This document shows, piece after piece, positions 44,719 to 53,706 of a stretch of DNA of 60,679 bases (position 1 is its first letter; each line of letters begins with the position of its first letter). The notes below the pieces were generated by a model. The model saw only the letters and a list, made by a program, of their open reading frames with translations, did no database searches and was not told the origin of the DNA. This DNA is from Bacteroidota bacterium (GTDB lineage: Bacteria > Bacteroidota > Bacteroidia > Chitinophagales > Chitinophagaceae). A program made the translations under genes and the position numbers. The stretch spans positions 1 through 60,679 of the forward strand of contig JAFDXF010000059.1 of the NCBI GenBank assembly GCA_018268055.1, read 5' to 3'.

Positions 44719-46407
44719 TCAGTATTTAGCCTTGAAATATTTCTCTGCTAACATCCTGTCTTCCCCATAGATATCATCATAAAATTCCACTCCGGCAGCA
44801 CTTCCCTCGCAGGTAATATACCTAAGAAATACGGGCACTTTATTTTGTAATGGAATACTTCTCTTTTGCTTTAAAGACAGCCATTTTTTTACCGAATCAG
44901 CTTTTGCTCTTCCACCATTCACTTTGTCCTCACTTATAATATAATCAGCCAGACGCTCCCATTCCTGTACACGCACACAGCCATGACTGAGCGAACGGCC
45001 GGGTAAGCTAAAGAGTGAACGCTGATTGGTGTCATGCAGATAAACCGAATATTTATTGGGGAATACAAATTTCATCACACCCAATGAATTAGCATCACCA
45101 CTACCCTGAACGATACGAAAAGGCACTCCTTTTGTGTAGAGCGACCAATTCACAGTATAAGGATCTACCTCTTCTCCTTTTGAATCAACCAGACTAAATC
45201 CTTTACGAGCTAAATAACCAGGATTCTTTTTTACGGCAGGCAATATTTCTTTTTGCACAATACTGGGTGGTGGCACCCATTGCGGATAAGTAATCAACTC
45301 TGAAATCTGACTATTCAATAAAGGTGTTCGTGTAAGTGGCTTACCGCAAATAATCTTGGACTGCAGCTTTACTGAATCATTTACATACAACTGCATTTTA
45401 AATGAGGGCAAATTGACCCAGATATATTTCTGTGGCATCTCAGCAGGAAGCAGTTTATACTTATCCATACTCAAAGCAATACGGACAAATTTTTCCTTAT
45501 CACTTAGATTCAACATTCGTACAGTGCCCTCACCTGCTCTTCCATCTACTGTAATTCCTTTTTTTTGCTGAAATTTTTTAACCGCATTTGCAATTTGTGT
45601 TGAATCATACCTTACTGAATCGCTTTCTAAAAAACCTTCTTCAAATAATCTTTTTTGAAGTGCAGCATCAAAATTTGCCTTATTCTTTCCGGGTGATGGC
45701 ACTTTTGAATACTCTTTAAAAGTTGCATTATCTAAAAATTTTTTTATTGATTTTTTTAGCAGGTAATAAGAAGGGTGATGCGGTTCTAATTTTAAAATAA
45801 TATTGTTTAAAGTATTATTCTTCTGTAATACATTTATTTGCTCTTTATAAAAGTCATTGGTCAGCACCGAATCTTTTCTTAATGAAATACTATCATTGGG
45901 TAAGCGTCCTATTTTAATATCATGGATTGTACTGATGAAAGCATCAGTTAATAAAATATCGGCGGTGGACCATAACGTAACATTTTTTCTGTCTTTTAAA
46001 TGCGTACTATCTGCACTAAAAAGTTTTTGAATTGAGGCTAATTCAATTGCGTGATAATCTTCAGGGAATAGCCCGTTTAATCTTGCATTCTTAATAAAAT
46101 CAAGCAGGGAGGAACCAGCATTGTTCCAGTTTTCTTCCTTACTCCAAAATGGTTCATTATTGTTTTGTTCATATAGGAATTTACTACTTTGTATATTAAT
46201 TAGATGGAGAGAATCCCTAAGCAGACCATTATTGTTTTCTGCAAATTGAATTGCTGCTGCAATTGCACCGCTCATTTTCGCCTGAAGTTCTTTAGAAGAA
46301 CTTGCAATTATATCGGTCTTGTTTTGTCCTGAACTATTGCAGGAAGAAGAAAACAGTAATGCAATTAAATAAATGCTGATAATACTTTTTGAAATATTTT
46401 TATTCAT
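44719..46407 (-). CDS. L,D-transpeptidase, YcbB/LdtD-like lipoprotein
   Basis: 562 residues. The N-terminus MNKNISKSIISIYLIALLFS, then SSC, is a lipoprotein signal, so the enzyme is membrane-anchored in the periplasm. The middle contains a scaffold domain and a peptidoglycan-binding module (VKKFQQKKGITVDGRAGEGT). The catalytic YkuD domain (about 325-500) ends with HDTNQRSLFSLPGRSLSHGCVRV; the Cys of SHGCVR is the nucleophile. It makes 3-3 cross-links in murein, replacing D,D-links under some conditions. It is divergent from a VanX-like dipeptidase gene, an arrangement that suggests a shared cell-wall role. Confidence 0.94.
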   Translation of the reverse strand: MNKNISKSIISIYLIALLFSSSCNSSGQNKTDIIASSSKELQAKMSGAIAAAIQFAENNNGLLRDSLHLINIQSSKFLYEQNNNEPFWSKEENWNNAGSSLLDFIKNARLNGLFPEDYHAIELASIQKLFSADSTHLKDRKNVTLWSTADILLTDAFISTIHDIKIGRLPNDSISLRKDSVLTNDFYKEQINVLQKNNTLNNIILKLEPHHPSYYLLKKSIKKFLDNATFKEYSKVPSPGKNKANFDAALQKRLFEEGFLESDSVRYDSTQIANAVKKFQQKKGITVDGRAGEGTVRMLNLSDKEKFVRIALSMDKYKLLPAEMPQKYIWVNLPSFKMQLYVNDSVKLQSKIICGKPLTRTPLLNSQISELITYPQWVPPPSIVQKEILPAVKKNPGYLARKGFSLVDSKGEEVDPYTVNWSLYTKGVPFRIVQGSGDANSLGVMKFVFPNKYSVYLHDTNQRSLFSLPGRSLSHGCVRVQEWERLADYIISEDKVNGGRAKADSVKKWLSLKQKRSIPLQNKVPVFLRYITCEGSAAGVEFYDDIYGEDRMLAEKYFKAKY

Positions 46408-46470
46408 AGTTAGTTTATGGTTTAATTATTTCAGGCAATTCAGTAATTTACGGCACCTAAATAGTCTGAA

Positions 46471-47184
46471 ATGTTTTACAAGGTAATAAAAGGTTTTTTA
46501 ATTTTTCAAATACTGATTCTGTTTTCATCCACAACAGCATTATCTCAAAAATTAAGCTATACCCGACCGGAAATAACAAACTCATTCAGCGCATACAAAA
46601 AACAATGCAAAGAAGATACTTTAAAAAGAATGGTAGAACTGAAAAAACTAATTCCTTCCTTAGTTTATGATTTAAGATATGCCTCTACCCATAATTTTAT
46701 GAACCGATTGATGTATCCCCAAAACACGAAAATTACTTTTTTACGACTATCGGCGGCAAAAGCGTTGCAACAAGTGCAAGAAGAACTTAGCAAACAAGGT
46801 TTAGGTTTAAAAATATTTGATGCTTATCGTCCGTATAGTGTTACAGAAAAATTTTGGGAATTGGTCAAAGATGAAAGATATGTAGCCAATCCGGCTAAAG
46901 GTAGTGGGCACAATAGAGGTGCGGCAGTAGATTTAACAATAATCCATTTAACTAATGCAGCAGAATTAAACATGGGGACAGGCTTCGACAATTTTACTGA
47001 TACAGCACATCAAACTTTCACAAAACTTCCGGAAGAAGTTTTAAAAAACAGATTGCTTCTAAAATCCATTATGGAAAAACATGGTTTCCTCGCATTGGAA
47101 ACTGAGTGGTGGCACTATTATTTGCCCGATAGTAAAAAATATGAACTACTGAATATTCCATTTAAAAAACTTGCGAAAGAGTAA
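46471..47184 (+). CDS. D-alanyl-D-alanine dipeptidase, VanX/DdpX family
   Basis: 237 residues with an N-terminal hydrophobic signal (VIKGFLIFQILILFSSTTALS), so periplasmic. Family motifs: GLKIFDAYRPYSVTEKFWELV, the zinc-binding KGSGHNRGAAVDLTI (SxHxxGxAxD) and ETEWWHYYL, with the catalytic Glu and third zinc ligand. It cleaves D-Ala-D-Ala dipeptide. Outside vancomycin-resistance clusters such enzymes serve murein recycling, and no vanH/vanA genes are nearby. It is divergent from the L,D-transpeptidase. Confidence 0.94.
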   Translation: MFYKVIKGFLIFQILILFSSTTALSQKLSYTRPEITNSFSAYKKQCKEDTLKRMVELKKLIPSLVYDLRYASTHNFMNRLMYPQNTKITFLRLSAAKALQQVQEELSKQGLGLKIFDAYRPYSVTEKFWELVKDERYVANPAKGSGHNRGAAVDLTIIHLTNAAELNMGTGFDNFTDTAHQTFTKLPEEVLKNRLLLKSIMEKHGFLALETEWWHYYLPDSKKYELLNIPFKKLAKE

Positions 47185-47188
47185 TATT

Positions 47189-47835
47189 TCACTTCTTATT
47201 TTTCTCAGCCCATAGATTGTATTCATTCAACAATACAATCAATTCTTTCAATTTGTATTTCTTCTCGAGGTTATTCGCCATTTCTGTATTATCATTGATA
47301 TAAGGCTCAATATCTTTTTTTCTGAATGAAGGAAGATTGACAGGTTTTTTCACTTTTGAATTTGAAACGTCTGTTTTACCAATATAATAATCGGTGAATT
47401 CTTGCCACGATGAAGTTAAAGATTTAGGTTGTTCTTCCCTATCCACTTTTACCGTTGAGGTTTTCTTACTAGATAAACATATTCATATAAATCAATTGAG
47501 CCTGCAACAATTTTTTCTACAAAACTTTTATGTACTCGTTGTTGTTGCACAAGGTTTAACTCAACCTCCACAGCACCAAAGTGATACCATTTATTATTTT
47601 GTTCATAACCAAACCCTGTAAATGGGCCTGTCGCATAAATAGGTATTTCATCATTTTCTATTATTGCTTTAAGCGGTTTATGGTGCTTTTCATCACCATA
47701 ATCTAAATTAAATTTACAAATTATAGTATCCGCCCCTTTTAATAAATAACCATTCACAAATCCTAAATCAGCATTTTGAGCATTGAGAAGATATTGACAA
47801 ACCAATATGAAAAATAGACAAGCTGATTTTTTCAT
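47189..47835 (-). pseudogene. Frameshifted secreted hypothetical protein (about 215 aa if repaired)
   Basis: Two adjoining minus-strand frames look like one gene. The upstream part (47449-47835) has a signal peptide (MKKSACLFFILVCQYLLNAQ) and ends at a stop just after LYEYVYLVRKPQR. The downstream part (47189-47446) has no good start and ends in KLKELIVLLNEYNLWAEKNKK, like the C-terminus of a family of secreted Bacteroidota proteins of unknown function. Adding one A to the four-A run at 47461-47464 (T on the plus strand) joins the frames as VRK-TSTVKVDREEQP. This could be a true mutation or a base missed in a homopolymer during sequencing. Function unknown. Confidence 0.75.
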
Positions 47836-47908
47836 AAATACATTTTACAATTTTACATATAACTCAGCAATTACAAATATTTAAATTACTAAGATTGAAT
47901 GAAAAGTG

Positions 47909-48208
47909 CTACAATGAAACGATGTCAACCACCGCATCTAAATTAAGCACACCATAAATATGTGGAAACATTTCACCTGTTGAAGGAGATGGATCATATT
48001 GCAATTTGGATTTAAGTTTTTCAGTGTCGATAGACAACTTGACAAGGCTTGACTTCCCATTAAAATATCTTTCTAATACTCCTGCTACCTGCTGCACTTC
48101 AGAGCAATGAATAAATCCTTCCAGCTTCAATGAAGGATGTTCATAATATCCATTTTGCTTTGCATCTGCCCAATCTTGTGCGAATGCGATATGATATATT
48201 ACTGCCAT
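47909..48208 (-). CDS. DUF952 family protein
   Basis: 99 residues from the ATG at 48208. The longer frame overlaps aroC in another frame and is not used. IYHIAFAQDWADAKQNGYYEHPSLKLEGFIHCSEVQQVAGV carries the family's GFIHCS motif, and KLQYDPSPSTGEMFPHIYGVLNLDAVVDI the C-terminal signature. DUF952 resembles glutathione-S-transferase- or ADP-ribosyltransferase-like small folds; no activity is established. Its ATG overlaps the aroC stop codon (TAATG), so it is translated by coupling and is the last gene of the aromatic operon. Confidence 0.88.
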   Translation of the reverse strand: MAVIYHIAFAQDWADAKQNGYYEHPSLKLEGFIHCSEVQQVAGVLERYFNGKSSLVKLSIDTEKLKSKLQYDPSPSTGEMFPHIYGVLNLDAVVDIVSL

Positions 48209-49200
48209 TATAATACACGTTTTATTTTTTGTTCCAATAACATAAAGTCTGTCAATACAATAGCAGTAACCGCTTCTACAATGACAGGAGCTCTTAAAGC
48301 AACACATAAATCATGTCGGCCCTTAATCGAAAAATCTTCTGTCTTACCTGTATCCCAATTTAAACTGTTTTGGATTTTTGGTGTAGAAGAAGTAGGTTTT
48401 ACTGCCAACCGAAATACCAATTCATTTCCATTGCTGATGCCGCCTACTATTCCACCTGCGTGATTGGTTCTCGTTTCTCCTACCATATTTTCAATCGCAT
48501 CATTATGTTCGCTACCAAACATTTTTGCTGCGGCAAAGCCTGTACCGAATTCAATACCACGCACAGCAGGAATAGCAAAAACAATATGTGCCAATGAAGA
48601 CTCTAAAGAATCAAAATAAGGCTCGCCAAATCCTACCGGCAAACCCTTTACTATACATTCAATTATTCCACCGACAGAATCTTTTGCATCAATAGCTTTT
48701 TGCAAACCCTTTTCTAAATCTCTTTCTCCTCCTACTTCAACAACCGAAGCAGTAATACTGATACCTGCCAATAGTTTTTTAGCGATTACGCCAGCAGCTA
48801 CAATTCCTGTTGTCAATCTTGCACTGAAGTGGCCGCCACCTCTGTAATCTTCATTGCCGCCAAATTTTTGATGCGCTACCCAATCCGCATGACTTGGGCG
48901 TGGAATGTTTCTTTGTTTTTCATAGTCGCCACTTCGTGTATTTTTATTTTCAAATAAAATAGTAATAGGGAAACCGGTTGTCTTACCATTAAATACGCCG
49001 CTTTTAAATAAAGGAATATCATCTTCCTTTCGGGGTGTGGTTCCTTTCTGTACGCCTCCTCTCCTTCTTTCCAAATCATCTACAAAATCTTCTACTGACA
49101 ATTGCAAACCTGCCGGGCAGCCATCTATAGTCACACCCACACATTCGCCGTGCGACTCGCCATAAACAGCAATACGAAATATGCGACCAAATGAATTCAC
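48208..49200 (-). CDS. aroC: Chorismate synthase
   Basis: 330 residues. FGRIFRIAVYGESHGECVGVTIDGCPAGL is the first signature, ERRRGGVQKGTTPRKEDDIPLFKSGVFNGKTTGFPI the FMN/phosphate-binding part, and RPSHADWVAHQKFGGNEDYRGGGHFSARLT the central signature. It converts EPSP to chorismate with reduced FMN. It starts 3 bp after the aroA stop. Confidence 0.98.
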   Translation of the reverse strand: MNSFGRIFRIAVYGESHGECVGVTIDGCPAGLQLSVEDFVDDLERRRGGVQKGTTPRKEDDIPLFKSGVFNGKTTGFPITILFENKNTRSGDYEKQRNIPRPSHADWVAHQKFGGNEDYRGGGHFSARLTTGIVAAGVIAKKLLAGISITASVVEVGGERDLEKGLQKAIDAKDSVGGIIECIVKGLPVGFGEPYFDSLESSLAHIVFAIPAVRGIEFGTGFAAAKMFGSEHNDAIENMVGETRTNHAGGIVGGISNGNELVFRLAVKPTSSTPKIQNSLNWDTGKTEDFSIKGRHDLCVALRAPVIVEAVTAIVLTDFMLLEQKIKRVL

Positions 49201-49203
49201 TAT

Positions 49204-50505
49204 TTATAAATTAAATTGTTGAAAAGGTAAAGATACATCAGCACCTAATCTTTTCAAATCTTTAAAAAAATCAGGATACGATTTTTTAATCGCATCGGCA
49301 TTTTCAATTGTTGTTGCTCCTTCAGCTTTCAACGCAGCAACAGCACAAGCCATCGCTATCCGATGATCATTGTGTGAATGCACGATAGCGCCTTTTGGAT
49401 TTCCACCACCATACACTTTCATTGTATCATTTTCTAATTCAATTTTTACGCTCATCTTTCCTAATTCTTCTTGCAATGTTATTGCTCTGTTACTTTCTTT
49501 ATGTGCCAATCTTGAAACACCTTTAATTGTTGAAACACCATCACAATAAGCCGCCAATACTGCTAAAGGCGGGAATAAATCCGGACAATCTGTTGCATCA
49601 AATTCAAAGGCACGCATTGAAACCGGATGCACAATTATTCCTTTTATATCAATAGCAATTCCGGAACTTATTTCCATCATCAAATCAAATATTTTTTTAT
49701 CGGCCTGTGTAGAAGTTATATCAAGGCCACAAACTGTAATCGGTCCAGCTATTGCTCCTGCTACCAATAAAAATGCAGCTCCACTCCAATCACTTTCGAC
49801 CGAATAAGTTATGTTTCCGGTTTTCTTCTTTTCTTTTTTATGAAAAATAAATTCTTCATAGTTTTTGTTTTCCGGAACATTTAATCCAAACTTTTGCAAT
49901 AGATGCAAGGTTAAGTCTATGTATGGCTTACTATTGAGATTATTTACTTTAATGCTTACTTTATCAGTATTAGAAACCGAGTAAGCCATCAACAATCCTG
50001 TGAGAAACTGAGAGCTAAGCGAACCATCTATTTCTATGTTTTTAAATAGTAATGGACCTTCAATGGACAAAGGCAATTTGCCTTCTCTGCTTGAGATTTT
50101 TACGCCTAGTTTTGGCAATGTTTTATCAAAAAAATCCATTGGTCTTGATAAGAGGCTGCCAGCACCATTAACGGTAATTTGTTGTTCACTCAATGCTGCA
50201 ATTGTGGTGAACATCCGGACGGACAAACCAGATTCTCCGCAGTTAATAGTAATATCATCAGCATTGAAATGATTGGGAAAGCCATTACTCTGCACAATTA
50301 TTTTATCATCATCAATGCTAATTTGCGCTCCTAATATTTTTAATATTTCTATTGCCGCTTTATCATCGTTACTTTTTCCCGGGTTCAAAATAATCGTTTC
50401 TCCATTTCTGAGCAATGCAGCAGCGCAAGCTCTTTGCATGGCGCTTTTAGATGCGGGAGCGGTTACTTTCCCTGTTAGTTTTGATGGACGAATAGTCGTT
50501 TTCAA
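49204..50505 (-). CDS. aroA: 3-phosphoshikimate 1-carboxyvinyltransferase (EPSP synthase)
   Basis: 433 residues. TAPASKSAMQRACAAALL holds the substrate-binding Lys/Arg set. NCGESGLSVRMFTTIAAL replaces the usual GNSGTTMR loop, giving a class with Glu-Ser in place of the Gly-x-Ala glyphosate-contact motif. HNDHRIAMACAVAAL is the C-terminal signature. It joins shikimate-3-phosphate and PEP. It lies 1 bp after aroB and 3 bp before aroC. Confidence 0.97.
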   Translation of the reverse strand: MKTTIRPSKLTGKVTAPASKSAMQRACAAALLRNGETIILNPGKSNDDKAAIEILKILGAQISIDDDKIIVQSNGFPNHFNADDITINCGESGLSVRMFTTIAALSEQQITVNGAGSLLSRPMDFFDKTLPKLGVKISSREGKLPLSIEGPLLFKNIEIDGSLSSQFLTGLLMAYSVSNTDKVSIKVNNLNSKPYIDLTLHLLQKFGLNVPENKNYEEFIFHKKEKKKTGNITYSVESDWSGAAFLLVAGAIAGPITVCGLDITSTQADKKIFDLMMEISSGIAIDIKGIIVHPVSMRAFEFDATDCPDLFPPLAVLAAYCDGVSTIKGVSRLAHKESNRAITLQEELGKMSVKIELENDTMKVYGGGNPKGAIVHSHNDHRIAMACAVAALKAEGATTIENADAIKKSYPDFFKDLKRLGADVSLPFQQFNL

Positions 50506-50506
50506 C

Positions 50507-51526
50507 TTAAATAGTTTCTAAAATATTTTTTAATCGTTTTAATAAAATGGGTTTTATAAGTCCCTCCCCAATTTTATTGAGCAAAATATAATTCATTTCT
50601 TTTCTTTCCCGTTTCTTATCCATTTTTAAAACATCAAATACTTTTTTCTGATTGAAAGAAGCATAAGTTGGTAGATTATATTTTGCTAATAGTTTTACTA
50701 TACGTTCAGTTTGCTTGAAGCCTGTATATTGTTCGGAAATATGACAAGCATAAGTAATTCCGATTGAGATAGCCTGCCCATGCAGTAGTTCATATTGATT
50801 TTCTAATGCGTGTCCTAAAGTGTGACCAAAGTTCAAAAGTCTTCGTTCATTTTTTTCAAATTCATCCCGCTGTACCACTTTTGATTTGAGCAAAGCATTT
50901 TGTTGAATCAATGCTGCTAATAGTTTTTTATCCTTTTGAAATTGCTTCAATGTGGTCTTTTCTAATGCAACAAACATTTTTTCGTCTTTAATGCAAGCGT
51001 GTTTAATAATTTCTGCAAATCCATTCTCCCATTCTTTCTGAGGCAAAGAAGATAAAAGCGATAAATCGTGTAAGATAAATGAAGGCTGACGAATAACTCC
51101 AATCAGATTTTTATAAACACCTACGTCTATCCCATTTTTACCGCCAATAGACGCATCCACCAATCCAAGCACTGTGGTTGGAACAAAACCAAATGGCACA
51201 CCACGCATATAAATGGAAGCAACATAGCCGGTTATATCTGTTACTACGCCGCCGCCTATTCCCACCAATGTTGTTTTACGATCGGCTTCCATTTCTATCA
51301 GTTGTGCTACAATAGCATCAATTGTACTTTGTATCTTATATTTTTCACCCGGTTTTAATACAATCGTATTCCATCCGATGAATTTTTTTTTGTGCGTACG
51401 AAACACATTTTCGTCAGTTATCAATACTGAAGAACTGGGCAATACAAGTTTTTTTAGCTGATTAAAATTTGAAGCTAAATACAAATCGGTAGATGAATGA
51501 CTATATTTAATTGAAACTTTTTTCAT
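50507..51526 (-). CDS. aroB: 3-dehydroquinate synthase
   Basis: 339 residues. GIGGGVVTDITGYVASIYMRGVPFGFVPTTVLGLVDASIGGKNGID is the NAD-binding and active-site core, and RRLLNFGHTLGHALE holds a zinc ligand. It closes DAHP to 3-dehydroquinate. It lies 34 bp downstream of the DAHP synthase/chorismate mutase gene and 1 bp before aroA. The later shikimate genes aroD/aroQ, aroE and aroK are not in this window. Confidence 0.98.
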   Translation of the reverse strand: MKKVSIKYSHSSTDLYLASNFNQLKKLVLPSSSVLITDENVFRTHKKKFIGWNTIVLKPGEKYKIQSTIDAIVAQLIEMEADRKTTLVGIGGGVVTDITGYVASIYMRGVPFGFVPTTVLGLVDASIGGKNGIDVGVYKNLIGVIRQPSFILHDLSLLSSLPQKEWENGFAEIIKHACIKDEKMFVALEKTTLKQFQKDKKLLAALIQQNALLKSKVVQRDEFEKNERRLLNFGHTLGHALENQYELLHGQAISIGITYACHISEQYTGFKQTERIVKLLAKYNLPTYASFNQKKVFDVLKMDKKRERKEMNYILLNKIGEGLIKPILLKRLKNILETI

Positions 51527-51560
51527 CGTATTTATTTAATTAGATCAACCCACTTCATCA

Positions 51561-52649
51561 TTAACTATCCAAAACTTTTTTCTGACGATTGATACTTTCC
51601 ATGTGCACGGCATCAAAATATTTAGTTATAAATTCTTTACTGAGCCCTGCCTTATCGGCTTTTGCGATAGCACGATCCATAATCTCATTCCAACGATTCG
51701 TTTGCAAAATGGTAATGTTATTTTCTTTTTTATACGTTCCTATATTTTCTGCAATCTTCATACGTTGTCCTAAAATCTGAATCAACTCGTCATCTAATTG
51801 ATTAATTTGTTGGCGCAACTTTTCCAACGCAGCATGAAATGCTGCAGAGTTGATGTCCTCTTTTCTCCACGTTACACTATTAAACATTTCTGCCAACCGT
51901 TGGGGAGTAACTTGTTGTTTGGCATCACTCCATGCATTATCGGGATCAATGTGGCTTTCAATAATAAACCCATCATAATCTAAGTCAATTGCCTTTTGCA
52001 TAATATCCAATAACGTATCACGCTTGCCGCATATATGTGAAGGATCATTAATAAAAGGCATTCCGGCATATTTCAATTTCATATCAATAGCTAGATGCCA
52101 CATTGGCGCATTGCGGTATTCAATATTTCCGTAAGAACTGAAACCTCGATGTATTAATCCGATTTTCTTGATACCTGCTCTCGCTATTCTTTCTACTGCA
52201 CCACTCCACAATTCCATATCCGGGTTCACAGGATTTTTGATTAGTACCGGCACATCTACACCACGTAATGCATCAGCAATTTCTTGAACACTAAAAGGAT
52301 TTACCGTTGTACGTGCCCCAACCCATAATACATCTACATCAAAAGTCAAAGCATCCTGCACTTGCTTTGCTGTGGCTACTTCTACTGCAGTAGGTAAACC
52401 AGTTAGTTTTTTTGCCTGCAATAACCAAGGTAATCCTTTTGCCCCAACACCTTCAAACATACCGGGCTTAGTACGCGGCTTCCAGATACCGGCACGTAGC
52501 ATATCAATTTTTCCGGTATTTGCCAGTTGTTGTGCAGTGGCCAGTAATTGCTCTTCAGTTTCTGCACTGCATGGTCCGCTGATGAGTATGGGACGTTTTT
52601 CCCAAAGTGCTTCTATTTTTTCATTCACTGTTTGTTCTTTTGTTTGCAT
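51561..52649 (-). CDS. Bifunctional DAHP synthase / chorismate mutase
   Basis: 362 residues. Residues about 1-260 are a type I-beta (KDO8PS-like) DAHP synthase: ILISGPCSAETEEQ, DMLRAGIWKPRTKPGMFEGVG and INDPSHICGKR. Residues about 275-362 are an AroQ chorismate mutase: LEKLRQQINQLDDELIQILGQRMKIAENIGTYKKENN. The fusion with a C-terminal mutase is common in Bacteroidota and usually lets prephenate or chorismate feed back on the synthase. It is the entry step of the pathway and also supplies prephenate to pheA and tyrA in the same operon. A 101-bp gap with a weak hairpin separates it from tyrA. Confidence 0.96.
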   Translation of the reverse strand: MQTKEQTVNEKIEALWEKRPILISGPCSAETEEQLLATAQQLANTGKIDMLRAGIWKPRTKPGMFEGVGAKGLPWLLQAKKLTGLPTAVEVATAKQVQDALTFDVDVLWVGARTTVNPFSVQEIADALRGVDVPVLIKNPVNPDMELWSGAVERIARAGIKKIGLIHRGFSSYGNIEYRNAPMWHLAIDMKLKYAGMPFINDPSHICGKRDTLLDIMQKAIDLDYDGFIIESHIDPDNAWSDAKQQVTPQRLAEMFNSVTWRKEDINSAAFHAALEKLRQQINQLDDELIQILGQRMKIAENIGTYKKENNITILQTNRWNEIMDRAIAKADKAGLSKEFITKYFDAVHMESINRQKKVLDS

Positions 52650-52750
52650 TGTTTGTAAAGATAAACCCTATTACCAAAATGAACAGGGTGGTTAATAATA
52701 TTGTTTCCTTTGCTCAATTAGTTTTTAGTCAAAAAATTAAATCACATTTA

Positions 52751-53599
52751 TTATTTAATAATTTTTTTAATCTTATTAGCATTGTCAATAAGCGTATTTA
52801 TTTTATCCGCCCTATCACTTTGAATAGCGATTTTAAATTTTGTCAATTGTTCTATATGCTCATTCAATACATCCAAAACATTTTCTTTGTTTTGTAAAAA
52901 AATAGGTACCCACATTGTAGGATTACTTTTTGCTAAACGCACTGTACTTTCAAATCCGGCTGATGCTAATTCAAAAATTGCATCTTCTTCTTTTTCTTTC
53001 TCCAGCACTGTATTAGCTAATGCGAAAGATGTAATATGAGAAATATGACTGATGTATGCTGCATGCAGGTCGTGTGCATGAGCTTCCATTTCTAAAATCC
53101 TCATACCAATTTTTTGATACATTCCTTTTACCCATTGCAATGCATCTTCATCACTGTCTCCTGCATTACAAATTACAGCAGCTTTATTTTGATAAGCACT
53201 TGCTACAGCTGCTGCAGGGCCGCTGTATTCGGTTCCCCACATAGGATGTGTAGCTACATATCGTCCTCTCTTAGGATGATTTTTTACTACATCCGTCAAT
53301 TGTGATTTGGTCGAGCCTAAATCAAATACAATTTGTTGATCAATTTTATTTAAGAGATTAGGTAGAAGAGCTACCGCAGCATCAACAGGAATCGCAAGCA
53401 CGATCACATCCGATGTTTCAATTGCTTTGTCTATTGGAAGAATCTCATCAATCAGTTCGAGCTCTATTGCAGCTTTAGCATTTTCAATATTGGCCTCTAC
53501 ACCAATTAACTTTGATGATAGTTTTTTTTCGTGCAGCCGCAATGCCAGTGAGCCACCCATTAAACCAACACCAATTATTGCAATTTTTTTTCTTTCCAT
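52751..53599 (-). CDS. tyrA: Prephenate dehydrogenase
   Basis: 282 residues. NAD(P)-binding IAIIGVGLMGGSLALRLHEKKL at the N-terminus, DLGSTKSQLTD, THPMWGTEYSGPAAA with the catalytic His, and the helical dimerisation half with HAAYISHISHITSFALANTVL. No ACT domain is attached, so tyrosine feedback by that route is unlikely. It converts prephenate to 4-hydroxyphenylpyruvate. The gap to the upstream aminotransferase is 107 bp and contains a short GTTTAG-type repeat. Confidence 0.95.
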   Translation of the reverse strand: MERKKIAIIGVGLMGGSLALRLHEKKLSSKLIGVEANIENAKAAIELELIDEILPIDKAIETSDVIVLAIPVDAAVALLPNLLNKIDQQIVFDLGSTKSQLTDVVKNHPKRGRYVATHPMWGTEYSGPAAAVASAYQNKAAVICNAGDSDEDALQWVKGMYQKIGMRILEMEAHAHDLHAAYISHISHITSFALANTVLEKEKEEDAIFELASAGFESTVRLAKSNPTMWVPIFLQNKENVLDVLNEHIEQLTKFKIAIQSDRADKINTLIDNANKIKKIIK

Positions 53600-53641
53600 C
53601 CTTTTATACTTTATTTTTAAAATTCATAATGCTTTAACTTG

Positions 53642-53664
53642 GTTTAGGCGTTTAGACGTTTAGA
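53642..53664. repeat. Short 8-bp tandem repeat
   Basis: Three successive copies of a GTTTAGRC-like octamer lie in the aminotransferase-tyrA gap. They have no obvious coding meaning and are too short for a structured RNA. Recorded because the gap has no other explanation. Confidence 0.3.
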
Positions 53665-53706
53665 GCCATAATTAACGCTTAACTATCAACCCTTAACCTA
53701 CTACTT

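Noticed and set aside
46471..47184. Vancomycin-resistance cluster
   Set aside because: Only the VanX-type gene is present; vanH, vanA and vanRS are not adjacent.
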